Source: Chitinophagaceae bacterium (GTDB lineage: Bacteria; Bacteroidota; Bacteroidia; Chitinophagales; Chitinophagaceae). From it: DNA of 64,000 nt. The notes beneath the pieces were generated by a model, which saw only the letters and a list, made by a program, of their open reading frames with translations, made no database searches and was not told the DNA's origin. The position numbers and the translations under genes were made by a program. The DNA is taken from NCBI GenBank assembly GCA_023957575.1, contig JAMLGU010000001.1:248001-312000 (forward strand). The letters are read 5' to 3'. Shown here piece by piece: positions 56,821-64,000 of this stretch; position 1 is the stretch's first letter, and every line of letters begins with the position of its first letter.

Positions 56821-57489
56821 ATGAAAACTTCAACATCAGTATTATCATTGACAAAAATTAGAAACAAAGCGTTGATTCTTTTAGTTACTATCGCAACTTT
56901 CTTTGCGCTGCAAAGCTTTACTGTCCATCATCCGGAACCAATAAAAGCATCTCAATATGAGACATTGAATAAGAATATGCGTAAGTTATGGTCCGATCAC
57001 ATGCAATGGACATTTGCAACAGTACATGCGTTCTTTCATAATCAAAACAGTCTGGAAGCAAAATTGAACCGTTTGTTGCAAAATCAAAAAGATATAGGAA
57101 CGGCTATTGTTCCTTTCTACGGGCAGGCAGCCGGTGATAAGTTGACAGCACTTCTTACCGAGCATATCCAGGAAGCAGTTCCGGTTTTGACAGCAGCAAA
57201 AAATGGCGATCAGGCAGGTTTGGAAAAGGCATTGTCAGATTGGTACAAAAATGCTCAGGATATTGCAGATTTTTTGGCCGGCGCTAACCCTAACTGGAAT
57301 CAAAAAGATCTTCGTCACATGATGAAAATGCACATTGATCAAACCACGGCTTATTCGGTTGATTTGCTGAAAGGAGATTATGATCAGGCAGTGAAAAAAT
57401 ACGATGAAGCAAACGATCACATGCAACTGATGGCAGATGATCTTACTTTCGGAATAGCAAAACAGTTTCCTAAAAAGATAAAAAAATAA
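56821..57489 (+). CDS. Exported helical protein, paralog 2
   Basis: 222 residues; signal region NKALILLVTIATFFALQSFT (about 15-35). It is roughly 60-70 percent identical by eye to paralog 1 over the mature part: LWSDHMQWTFATVHAFFHNQNSLEAKLNRLLQ, DIGTAIVPFYGQAAGDKL, LLTEHIQEAVPVLTAAKNGDQ, DWYKNAQDIADFLAGANPNWNQ, MKMHIDQTTAYSVDLL. Regular helices with conserved His and Tyr suggest an all-alpha bundle that could bind a metal or haem-like ligand, but I cannot name the family reliably. Intact, unlike its neighbour. Confidence 0.85.
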   Translation: MKTSTSVLSLTKIRNKALILLVTIATFFALQSFTVHHPEPIKASQYETLNKNMRKLWSDHMQWTFATVHAFFHNQNSLEAKLNRLLQNQKDIGTAIVPFYGQAAGDKLTALLTEHIQEAVPVLTAAKNGDQAGLEKALSDWYKNAQDIADFLAGANPNWNQKDLRHMMKMHIDQTTAYSVDLLKGDYDQAVKKYDEANDHMQLMADDLTFGIAKQFPKKIKK

Positions 57490-57616
57490 GATAAAAAAGT
57501 TCTATGTGGTAAATTCAAATTTAAACACTGAGAAGAGCAACGCCTGAGAAGAATGACAATAAAAGCATCAGGTGTTGTCTTTTTTGTGAGCGCTGCAAAA
57601 AAAAATTTGAAAAGTT

Positions 57617-57647
57617 TGTAACCTTTTAGATATTCAATTACCCCAAT
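57617..57647 (+). promoter_or_regulatory. ECF-type promoter site 6, upstream of the DoxX-sigma operon
   Basis: TGTAACC with 17-base spacing to CCCCAAT, 33 bases before the DoxX start. Its presence before the operon that contains a sigma gene suggests autoregulation. Confidence 0.65.
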
Positions 57648-57964
57648 AAGATAGTTATACACAATTAAAAACTTAAAAAATGAAAACAGAAGACAAAAAT
57701 CAGGTTTTATCGCAGGTTTTTAACTTGCTTAAATACACATTCGTTATAGTTCCAATAGTGGCCGGAGCCGATAAGTTTACAAACGTTTTAACCAATTGGG
57801 AACAGTATATCAATCCTTCTATTGGTGATTTATTGCCTTTTTCAGGGGCTACTTTTATGATGATCGCCGGTGTTATTGAAATCATTGCTGGTATCATCGT
57901 ACTGAGAAAACCGGCAATAGGCGGAAAGATTGTAGTAGCCTGGCTTGCGGTAATTGCTTTAACT

Positions 57965-58587
57965 GGTCACAAAACGTTAGTTTAAGCTATGGACTTTAGT
58001 CCAAGGCTTTAGCTTCTACAAATATCGTTGTATTTTTGTCAAATGGAAAATGTTGCCAATCGTAAAAGTAGCCATAGTGTTCATCAATTGCATGTTCATA
58101 TAGTATGGAGTACAAAGTATCGGTATGGTGTAATGCGAGGCGAAGTGCAGATTCGATGCAGGGATTTAATACGTCAGATGTGCGATACGATGGATATACG
58201 GATACTAAAAGGTGTAGTGAGTAAAGACCATATTCATCTGCATATAAGTTATCCGCCGAAGTTGTCGATAAGCGAGATTGTGAAGCGTTTGAAGGGTAGA
58301 AGTGCGAGATTGCTGATGGATGAGTTTGTAGAATTGAAGAAACGTTATTGGGGTCAACACTTGTGGGGCATAGGCTACGGAGCTTGGAGTAGTGGAAATA
58401 TTACTGATGAGATGATTCAGAATTATTTGGAACATCACAGGGATAATCCAAATAGCGATGAGAATTTCATTCTTGAGTGATTTTAATGAACTTTCAGTTT
58501 ACAGTTTTCAATGCTGTTTACAGCAAGTTCAAATGACTTTCAGTCAATGTACTCAACCTATGGATTTGCAATCCATAGTTGTTTAGT
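57965..58587 (+). mobile_element. IS200/IS605-type insertion sequence in the DoxX gene (about 623 bp)
   Basis: Ends are deduced from the DoxX reading frame, so they may be off by a few bases. Subterminal hairpins: GGAC-TTTA-GTCC type at 57991-58002 within a longer imperfect palindrome (57984-58015), and CTATGGATT/AATCCATAG at 58558-58578. No target duplication is seen, as expected for IS200 transposition. The single gene inside is the HUH transposase. Confidence 0.82.
58043..58480 (+). CDS. tnpA: IS200/IS605-family TnpA transposase
   Basis: 145 residues from ATG 58043 (the frame extends five codons upstream). HUH-type single-strand transposase: the H-hydrophobe-H motif is HIHLHI (His63-His65-His67) and the nucleophile is Tyr128 in IQNYLEHH. 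HIVWSTKYRYGVM near the N-terminus is the family start. It makes hairpin-guided cuts at the element ends. All catalytic residues are present, so it may still be active. No tnpB is present. Confidence 0.93.
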   Translation: MENVANRKSSHSVHQLHVHIVWSTKYRYGVMRGEVQIRCRDLIRQMCDTMDIRILKGVVSKDHIHLHISYPPKLSISEIVKRLKGRSARLLMDEFVELKKRYWGQHLWGIGYGAWSSGNITDEMIQNYLEHHRDNPNSDENFILE

Positions 58588-58740
58588 TTATTACTTGGTT
58601 TCAATTATGTAGATGTGGCAGTTCGCGACCTTGTAATGGCAGTTTCTGCGTTTTCTATGTCAAAATTGGCTAAAATTGCAGCATAATAAAAATTATAGTA
58701 TATGAATTTACCCGAACAATTTTCCGAAACAGAAATTATT

Positions 58741-59367
58741 GGCTAATTCTTTTTTTGAGGTGCTAAGCAAATTTTGTTCAAACAATGCTTATTCCGGTTT
58801 TGCTTCGTACGATAATGGTTTCCCGATTTTTTAACAGTGGCTGCATGAGGTGCCTATTTTGGTTCGGTACCGCGTAAGCGGTATCTCGCTGAAAGCGAGA
58901 AGAAGCAAAATCAGCACCGGTGCAGCCACGCAACCCGCCGGCTGGGGAGTCAAAAAGTAGGAATTAAAAAATGTATGCTTGTTTTCAAACTTTTTCTTGA
59001 TAAAAAGTTTGACAAAAATCAAGGCTGTGATGCCCCCGCTAAAAATGAATTTCGTTACGCTAAAATGCCTGAACTCGCTTCGTGCCTACGTTTGATAAAG
59101 TTAGCGTTTCTGCGCTCAAACAGCAGGCATTTTTTAACGCTTCACTACATTCATTTTTTTAACGCTCAGGCATCAAGGCCGTTTGGCTTCGCACGACAAC
59201 GCTGCGCATGATCGCTGCTTGCCGATTATTACCGCTGCGGAGACGAAAAGTAGGAATGAAATGCTTATTGAATAAAAATTTACACTTTTCAAATAAGGTT
59301 AGCTAACCGGACGAGCAGAGGATGCTTACGGTTTTTTTATAATAGCACCTCAAAAAAGGAATTAGCC
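58741..59367 (+). mobile_element. Non-autonomous TIR element, copy B (627 bp), with 8-bp target duplication
   Basis: GGCTAATTCTTTTTTTGAGG at the left end and the inverse ending GAATTAGCC at the right end give about 27 bp of terminal inverted repeat. The direct repeat AAATTATT flanks it exactly (58733-58740 and 59368-59375). It is the inverted counterpart of copy A (26753-27227), with one extra 154-bp internal segment. No open frame encodes a transposase, so it must be mobilised in trans. Confidence 0.92.
59026..59179. mobile_element. Nested insertion inside copy B, bounded by ATCAAGGC repeats
   Basis: Copy A lacks this segment: its sequence passes directly from ATCAAGGC to CGT. In copy B, ATCAAGGC occurs at 59018-59025 and again at 59172-59179. 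The inserted part begins TGTGATGCCCCCGC and ends AACGCTCAGGC; its ends (TGATGCC and GGCATCA) are inverted repeats. It looks like a smaller palindromic element that entered the larger one. Confidence 0.65.
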
Positions 59368-59988
59368 AAATTATTGAACGAATATTAAATGGCGAAAAAT
59401 CGCTCTATGAACTGATTGTCAGACGCTACAACCCTAACTTGTATAAAGTAGGCAGATCTTATAATTACAATCACGAAGACACTCAGGATTTGATGCAGGA
59501 CACTTATATAGATGCTTATAAAAGTCTGGCACAGTTTGAAGGGCGGTCTAACTTCAAAACATGGCTTATTCGGATTATGATGAACAACTGTTACCGGAAG
59601 CGAGAAAAATCAAGTTTTAAAAATGAAATTATGAAAGACATAAATGATCAATCAAAACCTTTGTTTTCCGGTTTGGATAAAGATACCCACAAAATCGTTC
59701 ACAATCGGGAATTAGGAAATGTTATAGAAAAAGCGCTTCAGAATATTCCTTTCGATTATCGCATGGTGTTTTCACTTAGAGAAATGAATGGACTGAATGT
59801 AGCCGAAACAGCCGAATTATTAGATATCAGCGAGGCTAATGTAAAAGTGAGGCTTAACCGCGCCAAAGGCATGTTAAGAACAGAGATTGAAAAATCTTAT
59901 GCCGGAGAAGAGCTCTACGAATTTAATTTGATTTACTGCAATGCGATGGTAGATAATGTAATGAGAGAAATAAATAAATTGTAAAGAA

Positions 59989-60630
59989 ATGAAAGGATCT
60001 TTAAATATTAACTTAAATGAAATAATAACAGAGGCACCTCTTCGTGAGAATGCCTTTGAATTGAGCGATAGCGAGAAGATAAGTAAAATCGAATATCATT
60101 TTTCAGAAATAATGGAAACCCTGGGTCTTGACCTGGAAGATGACAGTTTGAAGGGAACACCAAAAAGGGTGGCCAAAATGTTTGTGAAAGAAATTTTCAG
60201 TGGTTTGAATCCCAAAAATAAGCCGGACATCAGCCTGTTTGAAAATAAATATGGCTATAAAAAAATGCTTGTCGAAAAGGATATTACTCTTTATTCTAAT
60301 TGCGAACATCATTTTGTACCGATTATTGGCAAGGTGCATGTAGCCTATATTCCAGGCACGCAAGTGATAGGGCTTTCGAAAATAAACAGGTTGGTGCAGT
60401 ATTATGCCAAACGTCCGCAGGTGCAGGAAAGACTGACTATGCAAATAGCAGAAGCTCTAAAGGAAGTATTGCAGCATGATGACGTAGCTGTGGTGATAGA
60501 GGCAGATCATCTTTGCGTGGCTTCCAGAGGGATCAAAGATACCAACAGCCAGGCTGTTACGGCTGTATATTCGGGTCAATTTGAAAAAGATTCAGTAAAA
60601 CCAGAATTTTTGTCGTATATTCATCGTTAA
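59989..60630 (+). CDS. folE: GTP cyclohydrolase I
   Basis: 213 residues. Makes dihydroneopterin triphosphate from GTP, the first step to folate and pterins. Zinc and catalytic motifs: LYSNCEHHFVPIIGKVHVAYIP (Cys and two His, about 104-125), KINRLVQYYAKRPQVQERLT and DHLCVASRGIKDTNS (second Cys, about 170). Starts 4 bases after the broken sigma gene and 11 before the oxidoreductase, so co-transcribed; expression would now depend on an internal or element-borne promoter. Confidence 0.95.
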   Translation: MKGSLNINLNEIITEAPLRENAFELSDSEKISKIEYHFSEIMETLGLDLEDDSLKGTPKRVAKMFVKEIFSGLNPKNKPDISLFENKYGYKKMLVEKDITLYSNCEHHFVPIIGKVHVAYIPGTQVIGLSKINRLVQYYAKRPQVQERLTMQIAEALKEVLQHDDVAVVIEADHLCVASRGIKDTNSQAVTAVYSGQFEKDSVKPEFLSYIHR

Positions 60631-60641
60631 AAAAACGAATC

Positions 60642-61310
60642 ATGAAACATTTAGTTAAGATAATTTCTATTGAGCATTTGACTCATGATGTGCTAAGAGT
60701 AAGGGCCGAAAAACCCGAAGGGTTTACCTATACTCCCGGCCAGGCTGTGGATATTTCTTTCAATAAACCCGGATGGGAAGACACGTTGAGTTGCTTCACG
60801 TTTACATCGCTTCCGGATGAAGATACAATTGAGTTTACAATCAAAACTTATCCTTCAAGAAAGAGGGTTACCAATGAATTGCTCTCAGCAAAACCAGGAG
60901 ATGAAATTTTTGTTTATAAGCCTTTTGGTGATATCAAATACAAAGGAGACGGTATTTTTATTGCCGGTGGAGCCGGCGTTACACCATTTATCGCTATTCT
61001 TAAAGATTTGGAAAAACAGCATAAAGTAGGAAACAATAAACTCCTTTTTGCCAATAAAACCAAAGGAGATATTATCCTCGAAGAACATTTTAAAAATCTG
61101 TTGGGAAATAATTTTGTAAATATTTTATCTGAGGAAGAAATACCCGGATATGAACACGGTTATGTAAACGCTGCGTTGATTAAAAAACTTTCTGAAGAAA
61201 ATCTGAAGTACTATTATCTGTGCGCGCCACCTCCAATGATGAAAGCGGTAGAACAGCATCTGGCTGCTCTGGGAGTGGATGAAGAACATATCGTAAAAGA
61301 AGGATTTTAA
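60642..61310 (+). CDS. FAD/NAD(P)-binding ferredoxin-reductase-like oxidoreductase
   Basis: 222 residues. FAD-binding beta-barrel (RKRVTNELLSAKPGDEIFVYKPFG, with TFTSLP as the flavin contact), then NAD(P)-binding domain with FIAGGAGVTPFIAILKDLE and YYYLCAPPPMMKAVEQHL near the end. It would reduce a small protein or a pterin-type substrate. The gene lies between folE and an SDR, 2 bases before the latter, in a pterin-related operon. No iron-sulfur domain is attached. Confidence 0.88.
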   Translation: MKHLVKIISIEHLTHDVLRVRAEKPEGFTYTPGQAVDISFNKPGWEDTLSCFTFTSLPDEDTIEFTIKTYPSRKRVTNELLSAKPGDEIFVYKPFGDIKYKGDGIFIAGGAGVTPFIAILKDLEKQHKVGNNKLLFANKTKGDIILEEHFKNLLGNNFVNILSEEEIPGYEHGYVNAALIKKLSEENLKYYYLCAPPPMMKAVEQHLAALGVDEEHIVKEGF

Positions 61311-61312
61311 TA

Positions 61313-62026
61313 ATGGAAACATATTCGTTAGTTACGGGCAGTTCCGATAGGATAGGAAAAGGTATTGCCTTAGAACTTGCACGCCGGGGTAGCAACGTGT
61401 TGCTTCATTACAACAGTTCTTACGAAAAAGTAGAAAAAGTAAAAACAGAAGTAGATTCGCTGGGTGTAAAGACAGAAACGGTTCGGATCAATTATTTAGA
61501 GAATAATGACTTTGATGAAATTTTTCAAGGTTTTAAAGATAGAGGGATAGTAATAGACCTTCTGGTAAACTGCGCCTCAGACTTCAGGCCTTCGGCTTAT
61601 GAAGATAAAGGGAGTGAAATGCTCAATAAGGAACTGAAAATAAATTTTGAGAATGCCTACCTGCTGACCAAAGCCTTTGTTCGGATTTTTGAAAAAGGGC
61701 ATATCATCAACTTTTTGGATACCAAGGTAGAAAAAAATTACACGAAGCATTTAGATTATTTATTAAGTAAAAAATTGCTCAAAGCGTTTACCGAATTATC
61801 GGCAGTGCATCTGGGACCCAACTTTAGAGTAAATGCGATAGCGCCGGGCTTGGTATTGCCTCCCAAAGGAAAGGACGAAAACTATCTTTTAAATCTGGCA
61901 AAAGATATTCCTCTGAAAACAATTGGAAATTTAGAAGAAATTTTAAAAGCATTTCGCTTTCTATTAGACAGTAACTTTGTAACCGGACAGATTTTATATA
62001 TTGACGGTGGCGATCATCTGATATAG
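61313..62026 (+). CDS. SDR oxidoreductase, FolM/pteridine-reductase-like
   Basis: 237 residues. Rossmann start YSLVTGSSDRIGKGIALELARRG (about 3-25), the YxxxK pair in LDYLLSKKLLKAFTELS (about 144-160), and the unusual stretch INFLDTKVEKNYTKHLDY replacing the normal Ser-Tyr approach. FolM and PTR1-type reductases share this pattern, ending VNAIAPGLVLP. It likely reduces dihydropterin or dihydrofolate to the tetrahydro form using NADPH. Consistent with folE and folB-folK as neighbours. Confidence 0.78.
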   Translation: METYSLVTGSSDRIGKGIALELARRGSNVLLHYNSSYEKVEKVKTEVDSLGVKTETVRINYLENNDFDEIFQGFKDRGIVIDLLVNCASDFRPSAYEDKGSEMLNKELKINFENAYLLTKAFVRIFEKGHIINFLDTKVEKNYTKHLDYLLSKKLLKAFTELSAVHLGPNFRVNAIAPGLVLPPKGKDENYLLNLAKDIPLKTIGNLEEILKAFRFLLDSNFVTGQILYIDGGDHLI

Positions 62027-62067
62027 ATAATTAACCGATATTTTTATAAATTGCGAACATCAACATC

Positions 62068-62832
62068 ATGAGTTTTGAATCAATACCCAAACTGTCAGCT
62101 GTAAAAGTTGAAAACCTTCGGTTGAGGGCATATATCGGTTTTTTGGACTGGGAGAAGGAAAAGCTGCAGGATGTGGTTATTTCCTTCTCGTTCAAATACG
62201 ATACACGGCTGGCTTCCGAAACCGATGACGTTACTCATGCTGTTGACTACAAAAAGATTAATAAAAGAATTATTCAATTAGTTGATAACAAGCCTTTTCA
62301 ACTAATTGAAAACCTCGCAGAACAGATATACTCGCTGATTCAGAATACAGGCCCTGAGGTTCAGGAAATAGATGTACAGGTTGAAAAGCCAAGAGCGCTA
62401 CGATTTGCCGATAATGTAATGGTAAACATCTACGGCAGAGACAGGTACAACACCGCGATAATAGCTTTGGGTTCCAATATAGACCCGGAAGAAAACTTTA
62501 AAAAGGCATTATCGCTCATCAGTCAATGGGGATTGATTACCAAACGAACTGAATTTATAACGACAAAACCTTTGAAATTTATTGAACAGGATGATTTTTT
62601 GAATGGCGCTATTTTAATTGCCACTAAAAAGAATCTTTCTGAACTACAAGTGGAATTAAGACAAATTGAAGCGCTATTAGGAAGAGTAAGGTCTGCCAAT
62701 AAAAATGCGCCGCGGCAGATTGATCTCGATGTAACTACCTTCAACGGGTTTCTGATTGATAAAGAAATTAAAGAATTGCCTTTTATGATTGACTTTGTAA
62801 AATTACTGCAGCCCGAAATTGTTATCGGTTAA
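62068..62832 (+). CDS. Bifunctional dihydroneopterin aldolase/HPPK (FolB-FolK)
   Basis: 254 residues. Residues about 9-122 are FolB-like (VKVENLRLRAYIGFLDWEKEKLQDVVISFSF; FQLIENLAEQIYSLI; IDVQVEKPRALRFADNVMVNIYG). Residues about 130-254 are FolK-like (IIALGSNIDPEENFKKAL; EQDDFLNGAILIATKK; LLGRVRSANKNAPRQIDLDV, holding the Asp pair). Together they convert dihydroneopterin to 6-hydroxymethyl-dihydropterin diphosphate. The FolK half is at the short end for the family, but its catalytic motifs are present. Separate start: 41 bases after the SDR gene. Confidence 0.85.
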   Translation: MSFESIPKLSAVKVENLRLRAYIGFLDWEKEKLQDVVISFSFKYDTRLASETDDVTHAVDYKKINKRIIQLVDNKPFQLIENLAEQIYSLIQNTGPEVQEIDVQVEKPRALRFADNVMVNIYGRDRYNTAIIALGSNIDPEENFKKALSLISQWGLITKRTEFITTKPLKFIEQDDFLNGAILIATKKNLSELQVELRQIEALLGRVRSANKNAPRQIDLDVTTFNGFLIDKEIKELPFMIDFVKLLQPEIVIG

Positions 62833-62899
62833 TTGCCAATTGCTTTCCATAATTGACAAAAATCATATCAGTTTTAAAATAAAAGTATAAATTAAGCAA

Positions 62900-62907
62900 T
62901 ACCTTTG
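62900..62907 (+). promoter_or_regulatory. TAnnTTTG -7 box for fumC
   Basis: TACCTTTG lies 32 bases upstream of the fumC start and matches the -7 consensus. The -33 side is A+T-rich and not decisive. Confidence 0.5.
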
Positions 62908-62938
62908 CAATTCTACATTTACATTAAAATTAGCAATA

Positions 62939-64000
62939 ATGGAATACAGAATTGAAAAAGACACAATGGGCGAAGTAAAAGTGCCCGCTGATGCATTTTA
63001 TGGAGCTCAAACCCAGCGCTCAATTGAGAATTTTAAAATAGCGCAGGATACCAATAAAATGCCCAAAGAAATCATTAAGGCATTTGCCTATTTGAAAAAG
63101 GCCGCAGCCATTACCAACCAAAAAGCAAAAGTTTTGCCTAAAAACAAAAGCGTATTGATTGGAAAAGTTTGTGATGAAATTCTGGATGGGAAATTGGATA
63201 AAGAATTCCCATTAGTGGTGTGGCAAACCGGTAGCGGCACCCAAAGTAATATGAATGTAAATGAGGTGGTAGCCTATCGCGGCCATGTATTGAATGGCGG
63301 GAAACTTACCGACAAAGAAAAAGCGCTTCATCCCAATGATGATGTCAATAAATCGCAAAGCAGTAATGACACCTTCCCCACAGCCATGCACATTGCTGCT
63401 TATAAAATTTTGGTAGAAGTAACCATCCCCGGTATTGAAAAGCTAAGAGACACACTCCAAAAGAAGAGCAAACAATATATGAAGGTGGTGAAAATAGGTC
63501 GTACACACTTCATGGATGCTACACCGCTTACATTAGGTCAGGAAATCAGTGGTTATGTTTCACAACTGAATCACGGGTTAAAAGCTATTAAAAATACGCT
63601 GCCTCATCTATCAGAACTGGCTTTGGGCGGCACAGCGGTAGGCACGGGTATCAATACTCCGCCTGATTATGCTAAAAATGTAGCAGCCGAAATTGCTCGC
63701 CTTACCAAATTGCCTTTCAAAACTGCCGAGAACAAATTTGAGGCACTGGCGGCTCATGATGCAATAGTAGAAACACATGGTGCATTAAAAACAGTAGCTG
63801 TAAGCCTGATGAAGATAGCCAACGATATCCGTATGCTTTCCTCGGGCCCTCGCAGTGGAATTGGCGAAATTTTTATCCCGGATAATGAACCCGGCTCTTC
63901 AATTATGCCCGGTAAGGTAAATCCTACCCAGTGCGAAGCGTTGACAATGATTGCTGCTCAGGTTTTGGGTAATGATGTAGCAATTAACGTAGGTGGTGCA
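62939..64000 (+). CDS. fumC: Class II fumarate hydratase, N-terminal part (runs off the right edge)
   Basis: The frame is open from ATG 62939 to the end of the window, so at least 354 residues of the usual 460. Motifs: [34 protein letters not shown] (substrate site), [37 protein letters not shown] (catalytic His), GGTAVGTG and the signature [11 protein letters not shown]. Interconverts fumarate and malate in the TCA cycle. The fumarase/ASL superfamily signature also occurs in argH at the left edge. Confidence 0.95.
   Translation, partial: MEYRIEKDTMGEVKVPADAFYGAQTQRSIENFKIAQDTNKMPKEIIKAFAYLKKAAAITNQKAKVLPKNKSVLIGKVCDEILDGKLDKEFPLVVWQTGSGTQSNMNVNEVVAYRGHVLNGGKLTDKEKALHPNDDVNKSQSSNDTFPTAMHIAAYKILVEVTIPGIEKLRDTLQKKSKQYMKVVKIGRTHFMDATPLTLGQEISGYVSQLNHGLKAIKNTLPHLSELALGGTAVGTGINTPPDYAKNVAAEIARLTKLPFKTAENKFEALAAHDAIVETHGALKTVAVSLMKIANDIRMLSSGPRSGIGEIFIPDNEPGSSIMPGKVNPTQCEALTMIAAQVLGNDVAINVGGA

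Larger units (their letters stand above)
57680..58686 (+). pseudogene. DoxX-like membrane protein interrupted by an IS200-type element
   Basis: 5' part 57680-57964 encodes MKTEDKNQVLSQVFNLLKYTFVIVPIVAGADKF ... GKIVVAWLAVIALT; 3' part 58588-58686 encodes LLLGFNYVDVAVRDLVMAVSAFSMSKLAKIAA and a TAA. Joining them gives 127 residues with four membrane helices and no gap relative to DoxX-type relatives as I remember them. As it stands, translation runs into the element and stops after HKTLV. DoxX proteins are small membrane proteins linked to redox or stress functions. Start context ACTTAAAAA-ATGAAAAC matches the two upstream genes. Confidence 0.82.
58702..59984 (+). pseudogene. ECF sigma factor interrupted at codon 13 by TIR element copy B
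   Basis: ATG 58702 begins MNLPEQFSETEII (to 58740). After the element the same protein continues from 59376 as ERILNGEKSLYELIVRRYNPNLYKVGRSYNYN and runs to 59984. Excising the element with one copy of the 8-bp duplication gives 215 residues: sigma-2 in YNYNHEDTQDLMQDTYIDAYKSLAQF and sigma-4 in IPFDYRMVFSLREMNGLNVAETAELLDISEANVKVRLNRAKGML. At present the fragment after the element has no ATG or GTG start; TTG 59441 region is the first usable codon, inside sigma-2. Stop TAG in frame at 59343. The gene follows DoxX by 15 bases and folE by 4. Confidence 0.9.

Noticed and set aside
58825..59211. Short frames inside TIR element copy B and the mirror frames in copy A
   Set aside because: They are not conserved between the two copies as protein, and no transposase motif is present.
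59439..59984. A complete sigma factor starting at TTG 59439
   Set aside because: It would begin inside sigma-2, and the missing 13 codons plus flank are found intact on the other side of the element.

Overview
The window looks like a chromosome segment of a Bacteroidota bacterium, most likely Chitinophagales/Chitinophagaceae. Reasons: A+T-rich spacers, a SusC/SusD locus with an ECF sigma/FecR pair, TAnnTTTG-type -7 promoter boxes, DUF3098 next to ftsX and uppP, and A-rich leaders instead of Shine-Dalgarno sites. No similarity search could be run; all family names come from reading motifs.

Layout. 0-9.5 kb: end of argH, an oligopeptidase B, an LtaS-type membrane sulfatase-fold enzyme, ligA, a GH20-like hydrolase, then a field of short degenerate repeats. 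9.7-21.9 kb: a polysaccharide utilisation locus on the minus strand (ECF sigma, FecR, SusC, SusD, a DUF5018-like lipoprotein, a large DUF6067/GH123-like hydrolase split by one in-frame TAG, and a GH27 alpha-galactosidase). 22-28 kb: phosphoesterase, beta-barrel protein, a CAT-anticodon tRNA with a duplicated tail, a HipBA-like pair, a TIR-bounded element (copy A) and a MarR-GNAT fusion. 28.6-36.9 kb: a cytoplasmic NAD-coupled [NiFe] hydrogenase (HoxF, fused HoxU-HoxY, HoxH, maturation protease) facing a nickel operon (NikR, TonB-dependent receptor, FmdE-like protein, HypA) with a perfect NikR-type operator. 37-55 kb: mostly housekeeping genes (pdxH, pyrH, rpoN, recA, uppP, ftsX, leuS), plus a frameshifted retropepsin-like gene beside a protein with four glycogen-binding-type domains.

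55.7-62.8 kb is the most unusual part. Six near-identical promoter-like sites (TGTAACC, 17 bases, CTCTAAT), four of them in tandem, precede two paralogous exported proteins and a DoxX-like gene. The DoxX-like gene begins an apparent operon: DoxX, an ECF sigma factor, folE, a flavin reductase, a FolM/pteridine-reductase-like SDR and folB-folK. The DoxX gene is cut by an IS200-type element. The sigma gene is cut at codon 13 by copy B of the TIR element, with an exact 8-bp target duplication. Removing either insertion in silico restores one continuous reading frame. The first paralog also carries an in-frame TAG at codon 8. I read this as an autoregulated ECF regulon with a pterin/folate branch, caught while its regulator and partner are being inactivated. 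The window ends inside fumC.
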